DNA of 40,449 nucleotides from UBA1443 sp964445745. GTDB taxonomy: Bacteria; Omnitrophota; Omnitrophia; Omnitrophales; Aquincolibacteriaceae. The notes below the pieces were generated by a model. That model saw only the letters and a program-made list of their open reading frames with translations, did no database searches and was not told where the DNA came from. How positions within the stretch are numbered: position 1 is the first letter of the stretch; every line of letters begins with the position of its first letter. The stretch is from the NCBI GenBank assembly GCA_964445745.1, contig CAYULU010000015.1:1-40449 (forward strand), written 5' to 3'. A program made the translations under genes and the position numbers. This document shows positions 32,714 through 40,449 of the stretch, one piece after another.

Positions 32714-35118
32714 TTATTCGTCCGCCCGAAATTTTGAAAACTGGTCCACACCAAAAATATCGGGGGCCGACAACGGGCGATCCACCGTGGGATATTTCAT
32801 GCGCGTATGGAACATGGCCGTCATATTTCGGACAAAACTTGACTGAATTTTATGAAGATCCCGGAGGGTCAGTTCGCATTCATCGAGCTGACCATCAATG
32901 AATTTGTCGTTGATAATTTTTCTCACCAGTTGCTGGATCGTTTCGGGAGTCAGTTCTTTAAGCGAACGGGTCGCCGCCTCGGCTGAATCCGCAAGAAGGG
33001 CCACGGCCGTTTCCTTAGTTTGCGGTTTGGGGCCGGGATACCGGAAGTCGTCCGCCCGAACCGGATCCGACGGGGCCGCCATATCCATCGCCTTTTTGAA
33101 AAAATAATAAACCACACTCGTCCCCTGATGTTCGCGTATGAAATCCACGATGGCACGGCGAAGCCGGTGCTTGCGAGCAATACAGACCCCGTCCTTGACA
33201 TGGTTAATAATAATCTCAAAACTGATCCGGGGCGGGAGGTCGTCGTGCTGATTCATGTAGAGGTAGCCCTGATTTTCCGTAAAAAACTGCGGCTTCTCGA
33301 GTTTACCAATATCGTGAAAGTAACAGCCGACCTTGGCGAGAAGGGCGTTGGCACCAATTCGTTCACAAGCGTTTTCCGCAAGGGAGCTTACCACGAGGCT
33401 GTGGTGATATGTCCCCGGAGCCTCCACCATCATTTTTCGCATCAGGGGGTGATTGAGATCCGATAGCTCAAGCAAAGTAACGTCGGTCACGACATCAAAA
33501 AAGTGTTCCAGGACGGGAAGCACGAGATAACTCGCCATGGCAATTAAAAGCGCATTCAGAAATCCGAGACCACCGAGCTGGATCGCATCCCGCCACGGAG
33601 TACTTTGCGTCAGCTGAAATCCGGCAATCACCAGAAAGTAAGTACAACCGATCCCAAGCCCGATTCGAAGGAAATGGCTCCTCTTACGTACCCGGTAAGC
33701 AAGAAAAGTCGCGGCCAGAGAGGCCATCAAGGTCGCCAGCAACAGATCCACGCTGAATCCTGAAAGAAATCCGCTGATGACCGTCATCATCACCCCACCC
33801 AAAATCCCGATCCGGCTGTGTAGCAAGAGAGTGAGGAGGAGTGCGGCCAACACGGTCGGCATCAGATACATCGATACCTGGGGGAAAGACTCCACCATTC
33901 GCGACAGAATGGTGGTCAGCCCGATCACCGCATGAAAAAGGAGAATTTGTGAGCGGTCATAAAAGATTTTTGTCTCAAAAGCCGCAAAATAAAACGATGC
34001 AAAGGCATAAAGCAGAAGGATGAGAAAGGACCCGGTGACGATTTGAATCTGCTGTCTTCGTGACGAGATTTTTTTCTGGACCTGATCTAATTTTTCCTTA
34101 ATCTCCCGGGTCACGAGCATGCCCCGCTGGACGATCAGCTCATTCTTCTTGATCCGGATCTCAACCGGAGGGACCGCCGCCGAAAGNNNNNNNNNNNNNN
34201 NNNNNNNNNNNNNNNNNNNNNNNNNNNNNNNNNNNNNNNNNNNNNNNNNNNNNNNNNNNNNNNNNNNNNNNNNNNNNNNNNNNNNNCGATCAGCTCATTC
34301 TTCTTGATCCGGATCTCAACCGGAGGGACCGCCGCCGAAAGTTTTTTCCGGTACTCACGGGTTTTTTCATCATCATAAACCAAGTTGGCCGAGAGAGAAC
34401 CCTTGAGCAGCTCCGCGGCCGCTGCTCTGAGACCGGCATCCCGGTTGAAAATCTCGGGGGGCAATACGGAAAAAGACTCCTGGATCGCTTCCTCGACCGT
34501 TAATAGTTGTGTCGTCGGTACCACCGTTTCCTGGCGCGGGTCTTCCGCAACATAAAGGATCGTGTCCCGGCCGGAATCCATCATCTCCTGTTTCTCCAAT
34601 TCCGGGATCATGCCCCGCAAAAGATAAGCGTTCAAAGCTGACAAAGTCACGGCCTCGACCTGGGCAATGTCCTTGGCCGAAAGCATGGACTCCAGTGAAA
34701 AGGACGGGAGATGGATCGGCAGTTCTTTCTGCGAGGGTGTCCCGGTCTCCTCTTTTTCATTCCTGATTTCCTGAAGCGTGATGAAAAAGCTCTCGGCAAG
34801 ATGACGTATGTTCGACGTCAGGACGGGATCAACCTTGTAAACGGGCGGGCTGTTTTTTTGTTTCTCGAGTCTCAAAACCTCGGTCTTCGCCTCATCCACA
34901 TAGGAAAATGAAACGGGCGAAAAAAAGGATCGGGGGGCCGGCTCATCTTGCACAAACTCTTGCTGTTCAAAACGCCAGGGCTGATTCCAGAAAAGGACCA
35001 GGGCGATCAGGGTTCCCGCAAGTAGAAAGATCCCGAAAGGGACAAGCTTCGCACCTGCCCGTCTCCGCAGTACCATTTCAGGATTCGTTTTGTGCTTTCT
35101 TGCGCTCGTGCTTTTCAT
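32714..35118 (-). CDS. 7TM-HD phosphodiesterase (YqfF/PgpH family), interrupted only by the assembly gap
   Basis: The window shows two frames, 34287-35118 and 32714-34186, separated by 100 N. The flanks of the gap carry the same 55 bp. Dropping the N run and one copy (155 nt) gives 2,250 nt, exactly 750 codons, and the junction reads KNELIVQRGMLVTRE, typical of the family. The protein has one N-terminal membrane helix (FGIFLLAGTLIALVLFW), an extracytoplasmic 7TMR-HDED region, about seven membrane helices, then a cytoplasmic HD domain with YHHSLVVSSLAE and CYFHDIGK. Listeria PgpH degrades c-di-AMP; the same role here is inference. ATG 35118 overlaps phoH by 41 nt; ATG 35076, one base past the phoH stop, is an alternative. 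Confidence 0.92.
34132..34341. other. Scaffold gap: 100 N flanked by an exact 55-bp duplicate
   Basis: Positions 34132-34186 and 34287-34341 are identical, with 100 N (34187-34286) between. A duplicate abutting both sides of a fixed-length gap is the mark of two contigs that overlap by an assembler k-mer and were joined without merging. Fifty-five is a common assembly k value. The real DNA should contain one copy and no gap. Confidence 0.95.
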
Positions 35119-36034
35119 AGGCCTTAATGATCTCCTGAACCAGGGGATGCCGCACGACGTCCGTTTCGTTCAGGTAGATAAACTGGATGTCCGGAATATC
35201 GGCAAGGATTTGGCGGATCTCGATCAGGCCGGACTTTTTCCCGGCCGGAAGATCGACCTGGGTAATGTCGCCCGTAATCACAACCTTCGAGGTCTGCCCC
35301 ATGCGCGTGAGAAACATTTTCATCTGGTTATGGGTGCAATTCTGCGCTTCATCCAGGATGACAAAAGAGTCATTGAGCGTGCGTCCCCTCATGTAGGCAA
35401 TCGGGGCAATCTCAATGGCCCCCCGCTCGGTGTAGCGAGCGACTTCCTCATATTCAAGCATATCGTAAAGGGCGTCATAAAGGGGCCGCAGATACGGATT
35501 GACTTTCGCGGCAAGATCACCGGGCAGAAATCCAAGGCTCTCGCCCGCCTCGACGGCCGGCCGCGTCAGGATGATTCGCCCGACATATTTTTTCTTGAGG
35601 GCCTCCACCGCCGCCGCCATGGCCAGGTATGTTTTTCCGGTCCCGGCGGGGCCAATTGAAATGACGACATCCTTCGACTGGATCGCCTGCAGATAGGCCT
35701 TCTGGTTTTCACTTTTAGCCTGGACCACTTTTCCGCGGTGAAAAAAGTGAATGCCTCCCTTGGAAGCGGCGTCCCCCCGCTCGTCCCGAACCCCACGGGG
35801 ATCCGGCGGGGTCCGACCAGACTCATGTCCTCCGCTCCGGTGACTATGAGTCAGTCGGAGAAAATGGTCGTACGCATCCTCAACGTCTTTTTTATCACCC
35901 AAAATTTTGAGCTGGTCATTTTTAGCGATCAGGCGAACGCGATAATCTTTTTCTGCCTGGCGGAGATTCCGGTCGAGGCTTCCGTACACCGCGGCCGCTT
36001 CTTCATTCGAGTGAATTTTGATAATTTTCTGCAA
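35078..36034 (-). CDS. PhoH-like ATPase (PhoH/YbeZ)
   Basis: 318 residues, the normal length. An N-terminal KH-like region (YRVRLIAKNDQLKILGD) is followed by a variable linker rich in Gly, Arg and Asp (about 75-105). The P-loop is GPAGTGKTYLA (about 129-139). Walker B is FVILDEAQNCTHNQMKMFLTRMG, followed by VVITGDITQVDLP and SGLIEI, all diagnostic. PhoH proteins are RNA-associated ATPases that work with YbeY, encoded two genes downstream. It lies 75 nt after aspS and overlaps the HD gene. Confidence 0.94.
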   Translation of the reverse strand: MQKIIKIHSNEEAAAVYGSLDRNLRQAEKDYRVRLIAKNDQLKILGDKKDVEDAYDHFLRLTHSHRSGGHESGRTPPDPRGVRDERGDAASKGGIHFFHRGKVVQAKSENQKAYLQAIQSKDVVISIGPAGTGKTYLAMAAAVEALKKKYVGRIILTRPAVEAGESLGFLPGDLAAKVNPYLRPLYDALYDMLEYEEVARYTERGAIEIAPIAYMRGRTLNDSFVILDEAQNCTHNQMKMFLTRMGQTSKVVITGDITQVDLPAGKKSGLIEIRQILADIPDIQFIYLNETDVVRHPLVQEIIKAYEKHERKKAQNES

Positions 36035-36109
36035 TGGACCCTTTCTAGGGTTCAGGGGACAGGGTATCTGCTTTTGAAATTCTATACCCCATCCGCCAAA
36101 CGCTGGACG

Positions 36110-37894
36110 CTATTTGGATTTTTCAATCCACATTTTTTTCGCATCAAGATTAAGTTCTTTAAGCTGTCGCTCCGTCGCGGGCGAAGGGGCATCCGTCATG
36201 AGGCACGTCCCCTTCTGGGTCTTGGGAAACGCGATCACCTCCCGGATCGAATCACGCGCAAGGAGAAGCGTCACAAAACGATCCAGCCCGATCGCCAGTC
36301 CCCCGTGCGGCGGCGCTCCAAAAGTTAGCGCCTTCAGCAAAAACCCAAACTGGGCCTCAGCCTGTTCCGGAGAAAGTTTCAAAAGCTCAAACATTTTTGA
36401 CTGCACTTTCTGATCGTGGATACGAATGCTCCCACCGCCGAGCTCCGTCCCGTTACAAATGATATCATAAGCCCGCGCCCGCACCTTGAGCGGCTCGGTA
36501 TCAAGCAACGGCACATCCTCCGGCTTGGGTGACGTAAATGGATGATGGCACGCATCACACCGCTGTTCTTCCTCATTCCACTCAAAAAGCGGGAAATCCA
36601 CAACCCAGAGCAACTCAAATTTTCCTTCAGGAAGCATACCATATTTTTCTGCAAGAAAACAGCGAAGCGCCCCGAGCGCCACACAGGCTACCTTAAACTG
36701 GTCCGCCACAAGAAAAATAATATCCCCCGCCTTCGCGCCCGTCGTCTCAATCACTTTTCCGATCCGGCCCGAATCAAAAAATTTCTGTATCGGTGATTCC
36801 ACCGAATCCGGCCCCGTGACCTTGAACCACGCGAGCCCCTTCGCACCGTAATTTTTTATCCACTGGGTCAGATCATCAAAATCCTTTCGTGAAAATTCCA
36901 CCCCCGCCGGCGGCGTAAACGCAAGGCCGCGGATCGAGCCCTTCTTCGCCAGGACCTCATCAAACACCTTAAATCCGCTCGACGTAAAAATACCGGACAA
37001 ATCCTTCATCTCCATTCCGTAGCGAAGATCCGGTTTGTCCGTACCATACTTTTCCATCGCCTCCTGATAACTCAGGCGGCGGAGCGGTAACGGAAGGTCC
37101 CTGTTTTTCGCATGCTTGAAAACATGCGCCACCATCCCTTCCACAATGCCCATGATGTCTTCCTCATCGATAAAAGACATCTCCAGATCAATCTGCGTGT
37201 GCTCGGGCTGACGGTCTTTGCGAAGGTCCTCATCGCGAAAACAGCGGGCAAACTGATAATAGCGGTCATAGCCTGACACCATCAAAAGCTGTTTAAAAAG
37301 CTGAGGGGATTGCGGCAACGCATAAAAGGTCCCGGGATTAAGCCGTGACGGAACAAGAAAATCACGCGCCCCTTCGGGCGTACTTTTGGTCAAGTACGGG
37401 GTTTCCACTTCGATAAACTGGTGTTGGTCAAGATACTCATGAACAAGCTTCGTCACACGATGCCTGAGAGTCAGACTTTCCACCATGTCCCGCCGCCTGA
37501 GATCCAAAAACCGGTAAGCAAGCCGAAGCTCCTCCCCGACATTTTTTTCACCCAGCTCAAAGGGAAGCGGCTGACTGGCGTTCAGGATTTCGACTTCTTC
37601 CGCCTGGAGCTCAATTTCACCCGTCGGAATTCTGGAGTTCACAGTGCCAGCGGGCCGTTCCGCGACTTTACCCCTGACACGAATAACGTATTCCGAACGA
37701 AGAGTCTCGGCGATCCTGTGCATCGCCGCATGAACCTGCGGGTTAAAAACCACCTGCGTCAGACCATAGCGGTCGCGCAAGTCCACAAAAATAAGGTTAC
37801 CGTGGTCCCGACGGGTGTCCACCCAACCAGTCAGGGACTCGGTTTTTCCAACAAAACTTTTATTTAATCCACCGCACGTCACACTACGAAGCAT
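36110..37894 (-). CDS. aspS: Aspartyl-tRNA synthetase, bacterial type
   Basis: 594 residues, normal for the bacterial form. The N-terminal anticodon-binding OB fold (LTGWVDTRRDHGNLIFVDLRDRYG) is followed by class II motifs: FRDEDLRKDRQPEHTQIDLEMSF (motif 2) and GLAIGLDRFVTLLLARDSIREVIAFPK (motif 3). The GAD insertion domain lies between them, and a Cys/His pair (CDACHH) sits near residue 450. Whether it is discriminating or charges tRNA-Asn as well cannot be settled by inspection. It starts 46 nt after hisS; the hisS-aspS order is common in bacteria. Confidence 0.96.
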   Translation of the reverse strand: MLRSVTCGGLNKSFVGKTESLTGWVDTRRDHGNLIFVDLRDRYGLTQVVFNPQVHAAMHRIAETLRSEYVIRVRGKVAERPAGTVNSRIPTGEIELQAEEVEILNASQPLPFELGEKNVGEELRLAYRFLDLRRRDMVESLTLRHRVTKLVHEYLDQHQFIEVETPYLTKSTPEGARDFLVPSRLNPGTFYALPQSPQLFKQLLMVSGYDRYYQFARCFRDEDLRKDRQPEHTQIDLEMSFIDEEDIMGIVEGMVAHVFKHAKNRDLPLPLRRLSYQEAMEKYGTDKPDLRYGMEMKDLSGIFTSSGFKVFDEVLAKKGSIRGLAFTPPAGVEFSRKDFDDLTQWIKNYGAKGLAWFKVTGPDSVESPIQKFFDSGRIGKVIETTGAKAGDIIFLVADQFKVACVALGALRCFLAEKYGMLPEGKFELLWVVDFPLFEWNEEEQRCDACHHPFTSPKPEDVPLLDTEPLKVRARAYDIICNGTELGGGSIRIHDQKVQSKMFELLKLSPEQAEAQFGFLLKALTFGAPPHGGLAIGLDRFVTLLLARDSIREVIAFPKTQKGTCLMTDAPSPATERQLKELNLDAKKMWIEKSK

Positions 37895-37940
37895 AAATCC
37901 TCTTTCTCCTTTTTATCAAATCAGCCGCTTTAGATCCGGT

Positions 37941-39221
37941 TCAAGAGTGGGAGCCCGGCGCGGATGAAAGACTTAAAAAGGGTACGATTTTATTCATCTC
38001 AACCTCTTGTTGAGTTCGGTTGGCAAGATCCTTCACATTCAAGACTCCCTTTTTCAATTCATCCGCTCCCGCAATCACCGCATAACGAGCCTTCACTTTG
38101 TCCGCCTTCTTCAAGTGCTGACTGAGTGAAAATACCCCGTGAGCCGTCTCAATCCGGAAGCCGCGCTCCCTGAGGTCCAGCGCAGTATGTCTGATCACCT
38201 TTGCGATGGCGGCACCATCTTCCAGAGGCGCCAGATAAACGGTTTTTTCCTTAAGGGAGGCAAAACAATGGACGTTCTGGGATTCGACCGCGGAAATCAA
38301 TCTTTCAAACCCGATACTAAATCCCGTACAAGGGGTCTTCGCCCCGCCAAGGTCCTGATAAAGACCATCGTACCGTCCGCCGCCGGCCACCGCATTTTGC
38401 GCGCCCAGGCCGCCCGCTGTGACTTCAAAAACAACGCCGTTATAATAATCCAGACCGCGCACCAGCCTCCGGTTCACGGTACAGGCGATTTCGCGATCCG
38501 CCAGTTTTTGGATCAGAGCCTGAAACCCGGCACTCAACGGTGCAAACTCCTCCCACGGTGCCTTCTCGATCACGGGCTGGCACGATGGGATTTTACAATC
38601 AAAAATGCGGAGAACATTTTTTTCAAGCCGCCACTGGCAATCTTTGCAGAGTTTTTCTTTTTCCTCCCCAAAATATTTCACGAGCGCAACGCGAACCCTG
38701 TCACGATCTTCTCCCCCCCCAAGATCGTTAACATGAAGTGTAAACTCCTTCAGCCCTGCGTATTGGAGAAATCCATGAATCAACGCGATCGATTCAAAAT
38801 CCGCCTCGCAACCTTCATTGATAATTTCGGCCCCGATCTGGTGAAACTGGCGCTTTCGGCCTGCTTGGGGACGCTCGGCACGAAACATGGGGCCCATGTA
38901 GTAAAGACGAAGGGATTTCGCCTGGGTCAGAAGTCCTCTCTCAAGAACAGCCCGGGCGACCGACGCGGTCATTTCGGGGCGCAGGGTCATGTCTCGCTCG
39001 CCCCGGTCCTTAAAAGAAAACATTTCCTTGTGAACAATATCACTGCTCTGTCCGATCGAGCGAATAAAAAGTTCTGTCGGTTCGAGAATCGGAGTCCGGA
39101 TTTCCTTAAACCCGCTGGCCTCCATAAAAACTCGGGCTTTCTCTTCAAACCACTGCCATTTCTCAATCTCGCCGGGGAGGACATCATCCATGCCGGGGAA
39201 ACCCTGAAATTTAGATGCCAT
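37941..39221 (-). CDS. hisS: Histidyl-tRNA synthetase
   Basis: 426 residues from ATG 39221. The frame stays open to 39422, but HisRS proteins begin close to the FQGFPGMDDVLPGE segment, so the longer start is rejected. Class II motifs: MTLRPEMTASVARAVLE, MFRAERPQAGRKRQFHQIGAE (motif 2), RGLDYYNGVVFEV, AGGGRYDGL and GFSIGFERL (motif 3). The C-terminal anticodon domain has VYLAPLEDGAA. A four-Cys set (CKDC...CKIPSC) between catalytic segments may bind zinc and resembles that in many HisRS. The Shine-Dalgarno is weak (GGA). It is the first gene of the hisS-aspS-phoH chain. Confidence 0.96.
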   Translation of the reverse strand: MASKFQGFPGMDDVLPGEIEKWQWFEEKARVFMEASGFKEIRTPILEPTELFIRSIGQSSDIVHKEMFSFKDRGERDMTLRPEMTASVARAVLERGLLTQAKSLRLYYMGPMFRAERPQAGRKRQFHQIGAEIINEGCEADFESIALIHGFLQYAGLKEFTLHVNDLGGGEDRDRVRVALVKYFGEEKEKLCKDCQWRLEKNVLRIFDCKIPSCQPVIEKAPWEEFAPLSAGFQALIQKLADREIACTVNRRLVRGLDYYNGVVFEVTAGGLGAQNAVAGGGRYDGLYQDLGGAKTPCTGFSIGFERLISAVESQNVHCFASLKEKTVYLAPLEDGAAIAKVIRHTALDLRERGFRIETAHGVFSLSQHLKKADKVKARYAVIAGADELKKGVLNVKDLANRTQQEVEMNKIVPFLSLSSAPGSHS

Positions 39222-39569
39222 AAGGTGTCCGATCTTTCCGTCCTTTCTTCCGTTCAGACTTTTCAAAAGATGACGCATCATACCAAAACCAGATCTTCTT
39301 TTCCATAAGCAGAATCCCTCGGGTGTATCCCGCCTCAGACTCAGAAAAACAATCGACGAGAAAATCGCCAGAATACAACAACTCGCGCGATAAGGTCGCA
39401 ACGGGCCAACCATGATCCTCATGATAAGGTTTTAACATGAGGCAACAGGTCTCAAGAGATATTTCTGGGATTGAGACAACAAAACATCTTCCGTGAACCG
39501 GACTTTAAAAATCTGCCAGATCAGGTTGAGATGAATGTGTTATCTCTCCTCCCGGCTGAATGAGACGCC

Positions 39570-39598
39570 ATTATATTTAGCTGCATCACCGATTACCA
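39570..39598 (-). promoter_or_regulatory. Candidate hisS promoter
   Basis: The minus strand has a perfect TATAAT (39570-39575), a 17-bp spacer and a weak -35, TGGTAA (39593-39598). A weak -35 is often a sign of activator dependence; the GGACA array begins 26 bp upstream of it. Confidence 0.35.
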
Positions 39599-39624
39599 GC
39601 CTAATTCAGAGATGCCATCATAGA

Positions 39625-39757
39625 GGACATTTAACCGGACATATCAGGACAAAATGATGTCCAAAATGTCCATTTTGTCCGGTTTTTTGAGGGACATTTT
39701 TCCGCAACTTATTATTGCTGAATAGGATACAGAATGTCCAAGCCTGTGAGGTGGACA
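39625..39757. repeat. GGACA/TGTCC array, nine copies in both orientations
   Basis: GGACA starts at 39625, 39637, 39647, 39692 and 39753; TGTCC starts at 39658, 39667, 39676 and 39735. The first seven are spaced 12, 10, 11, 9, 9 and 16 bp, close to one helical turn. Two alternative stems exist: GGACAAAATG with CATTTTGTCC, and ACCGGACA with TGTCCGGT, sharing the right arm. On the plus strand a GGTTTTTT run follows, so it could also act as a terminator in that direction. Confidence 0.7.
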
Positions 39758-39855
39758 TTGATGGTTTTATCGCTCCGTGGGGCAGGGATCATCGAATCTT
39801 GCCGCGAAGATAAACGAGGCCTTGCGATCACTTTCAACAAGTTCTGTTTGTAACC

Positions 39856-40449
39856 TTATTGTGCTTCATGTTTCCATTCAGAAAAAGGCGCACTTTCGGT
39901 TCTTGTCTGAATAACAACCCCTCTATCATAAGCAAGCTGCTGTTTTGCGGCCTTGTATTTTATTGCTGCATCCTCCCATAAGCTCTCGTCGGTTTTCCAA
40001 ACTTCATTCCTCTGGTACGTCACAAAGCAAAGAGCAGCTACAAAAAACACAGCGATCACGCCTAAAACCTTGCGACTCTTAATGATCAATACCAGCAATA
40101 CTGAAAAAGCCAAGCAGAGGCCGACCATTGGCAAATACATTCGATGTTCAAATATGACATGCTCAATCGGGAGAATACTTGATTCAACAAACAATGTTAA
40201 AAAAAACCAAAAAATCCCAAACGCAATGGCAGGTTGTTTTTTTCTCAAGGCTAGAGCTGTAGAAAATAAAGCAATTAAAAGCCCGAGAGAAAGAAGGGTC
40301 TTGTGCTCCATAAGGGTAAAGGAGATGGGGAACGAATGATAAATCGACTGACCGCTTGGCCAGAACAGGAAACGGAGATACTCTCGAATAACATTAAACT
40401 TGAGTTCTGCAAATTTAATAGGTTCAGTTAACGGTTTTTGATAATCGAT
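39856..40449 (-). CDS. C-terminal part of a multi-span membrane protein (TMTC/TPR-glycosyltransferase-like), start outside the window
   Basis: The frame is open from the right edge to the stop at 39856 (197 residues seen). YLRFLFWPSGQSIYHSFPIS, at least four membrane helices, VESSILPIEHVIFEHRMYLPMVG and YQRNEVWKTDESLWED match a family of membrane proteins, related to TMTC-like O-glycosyltransferases, in which TPR repeats usually follow the last segment. Here the chain stops about 30 residues after the LWED motif with no TPR, so the C-terminus appears shorter than usual. The last residues (YDRGVVIQTRTESAPFSEWKHEAQ) are not recognised. It may be a natural short form or truncated near the GGACA array. 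Confidence 0.7.
   Translation of the reverse strand: MDYQKPLTEPIKFAELKFNVIREYLRFLFWPSGQSIYHSFPISFTLMEHKTLLSLGLLIALFSTALALRKKQPAIAFGIFWFFLTLFVESSILPIEHVIFEHRMYLPMVGLCLAFSVLLVLIIKSRKVLGVIAVFFVAALCFVTYQRNEVWKTDESLWEDAAIKYKAAKQQLAYDRGVVIQTRTESAPFSEWKHEAQ

Larger units (their letters stand above)
39222..39855. other. Non-coding region with promoter and GGACA array
   Basis: The 634 bp between hisS and the partial membrane-protein gene hold a candidate promoter at 39570-39598, which would give hisS a leader of about 340 nt, and the GGACA/TGTCC cluster at 39625-39757. No T-box consensus was seen in the leader. A 75-codon frame at 39211-39438 has no recognisable features and no ribosome site. Confidence 0.5.

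Noticed and set aside
32714..35118. Pseudogene or frameshifted HD-domain gene
   Set aside because: The break is the N gap with duplicated 55-bp flanks; merging the copies restores one frame.
38139..39308. 389-codon plus-strand frame
   Set aside because: It is antisense to hisS, whose class II motifs are unmistakable on the other strand. No ribosome site or recognisable domain was seen.
39222..39422. N-terminal extension of hisS to 39422
   Set aside because: HisRS proteins begin near the FQGFPGMDD segment; the extra 67 residues show no family similarity, and ATG 39221 fits.
39211..39438. 75-codon minus-strand frame overlapping the hisS start
   Set aside because: No Shine-Dalgarno, no recognisable motif, and it overlaps the start of a certain gene.
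39222..39569. T-box riboswitch in the long hisS leader
   Set aside because: The conserved T-box sequence and a matching specifier loop were not found on the minus strand.
39625..39757. CRISPR array
   Set aside because: The repeated element is only 5-7 bp, occurs in both orientations and has no unique spacers of constant length.
1..40449. tRNA, rRNA, insertion sequences or transposases
   Set aside because: I read all intergenic regions and recognised no tRNA cloverleaf, rRNA segment, transposase or terminal inverted repeats. I cannot exclude small RNAs without a covariance-model search.

Overview
The window most likely comes from a Candidatus Omnitrophota (candidate phylum OP3) genome or MAG. 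The evidence is an 18-kb single gene for a signal-peptide-bearing mosaic protein, a second giant paralog beside it, and a core gene set typical of a Gram-negative bacterium with dapL-type lysine/peptidoglycan metabolism. Phylum assignment is inference. All genes but one lie on the minus strand. A 100-N gap (34187-34286) shows that this is scaffolded assembly.

Region 1 (1-21403) is almost entirely two giant genes. The first transcribed, 3428-21403, encodes about 5,990 residues. In order it carries a signal peptide, a TraB/ChaN-like module, an unrecognised module, two kinase-like folds, a membrane-bound sugar-phosphate transferase, a class I methyltransferase, two LOG-family units, a GH77 4-alpha-glucanotransferase, a GH133 glycogen-debranching glucosidase, a possible GNAT, a MraZ/AbrB-like pair, about 1,200 unrecognised residues and a tandem pair of GNAT-like repeats. 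A second giant gene (3272 running off the left edge) has its own promoter, signal peptide and the same N-terminal module. A pentapeptide of the form R-[SA]-E-x-R recurs at nearly every module boundary in both proteins, with different codons each time. This is the most striking feature of the window and suggests a processing site or a modular joint.

Region 2 (21899-23550) has a small exported ComEA-like helix-hairpin-helix protein, divergently transcribed from an XRE-cupin regulator (the only plus-strand gene) across an AT-rich palindromic promoter region, then cutA and a small winged-helix gene.

Region 3 (23659-30412) looks like one operon with an extended -10 promoter: dapL, folK, panC, panD, nadX, uvrA. 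It covers lysine/peptidoglycan, folate, pantothenate and NAD precursors plus excision repair. panD and nadX overlap by 4 nt and both use L-aspartate.

Region 4 (30489-39221) has an unrecognised gene with its own promoter and the conserved chain hisS-aspS-phoH-7TM/HD phosphodiesterase-ybeY-recO. The HD gene is split only by the N gap. The flanks of the gap share an exact 55-bp overlap, and collapsing it restores one frame.

Region 5 (39222-40449) is a 634-bp non-coding stretch with nine copies of GGACA/TGTCC at roughly helical spacing, then the 3' end of a multi-membrane-span protein cut by the right edge of the window.
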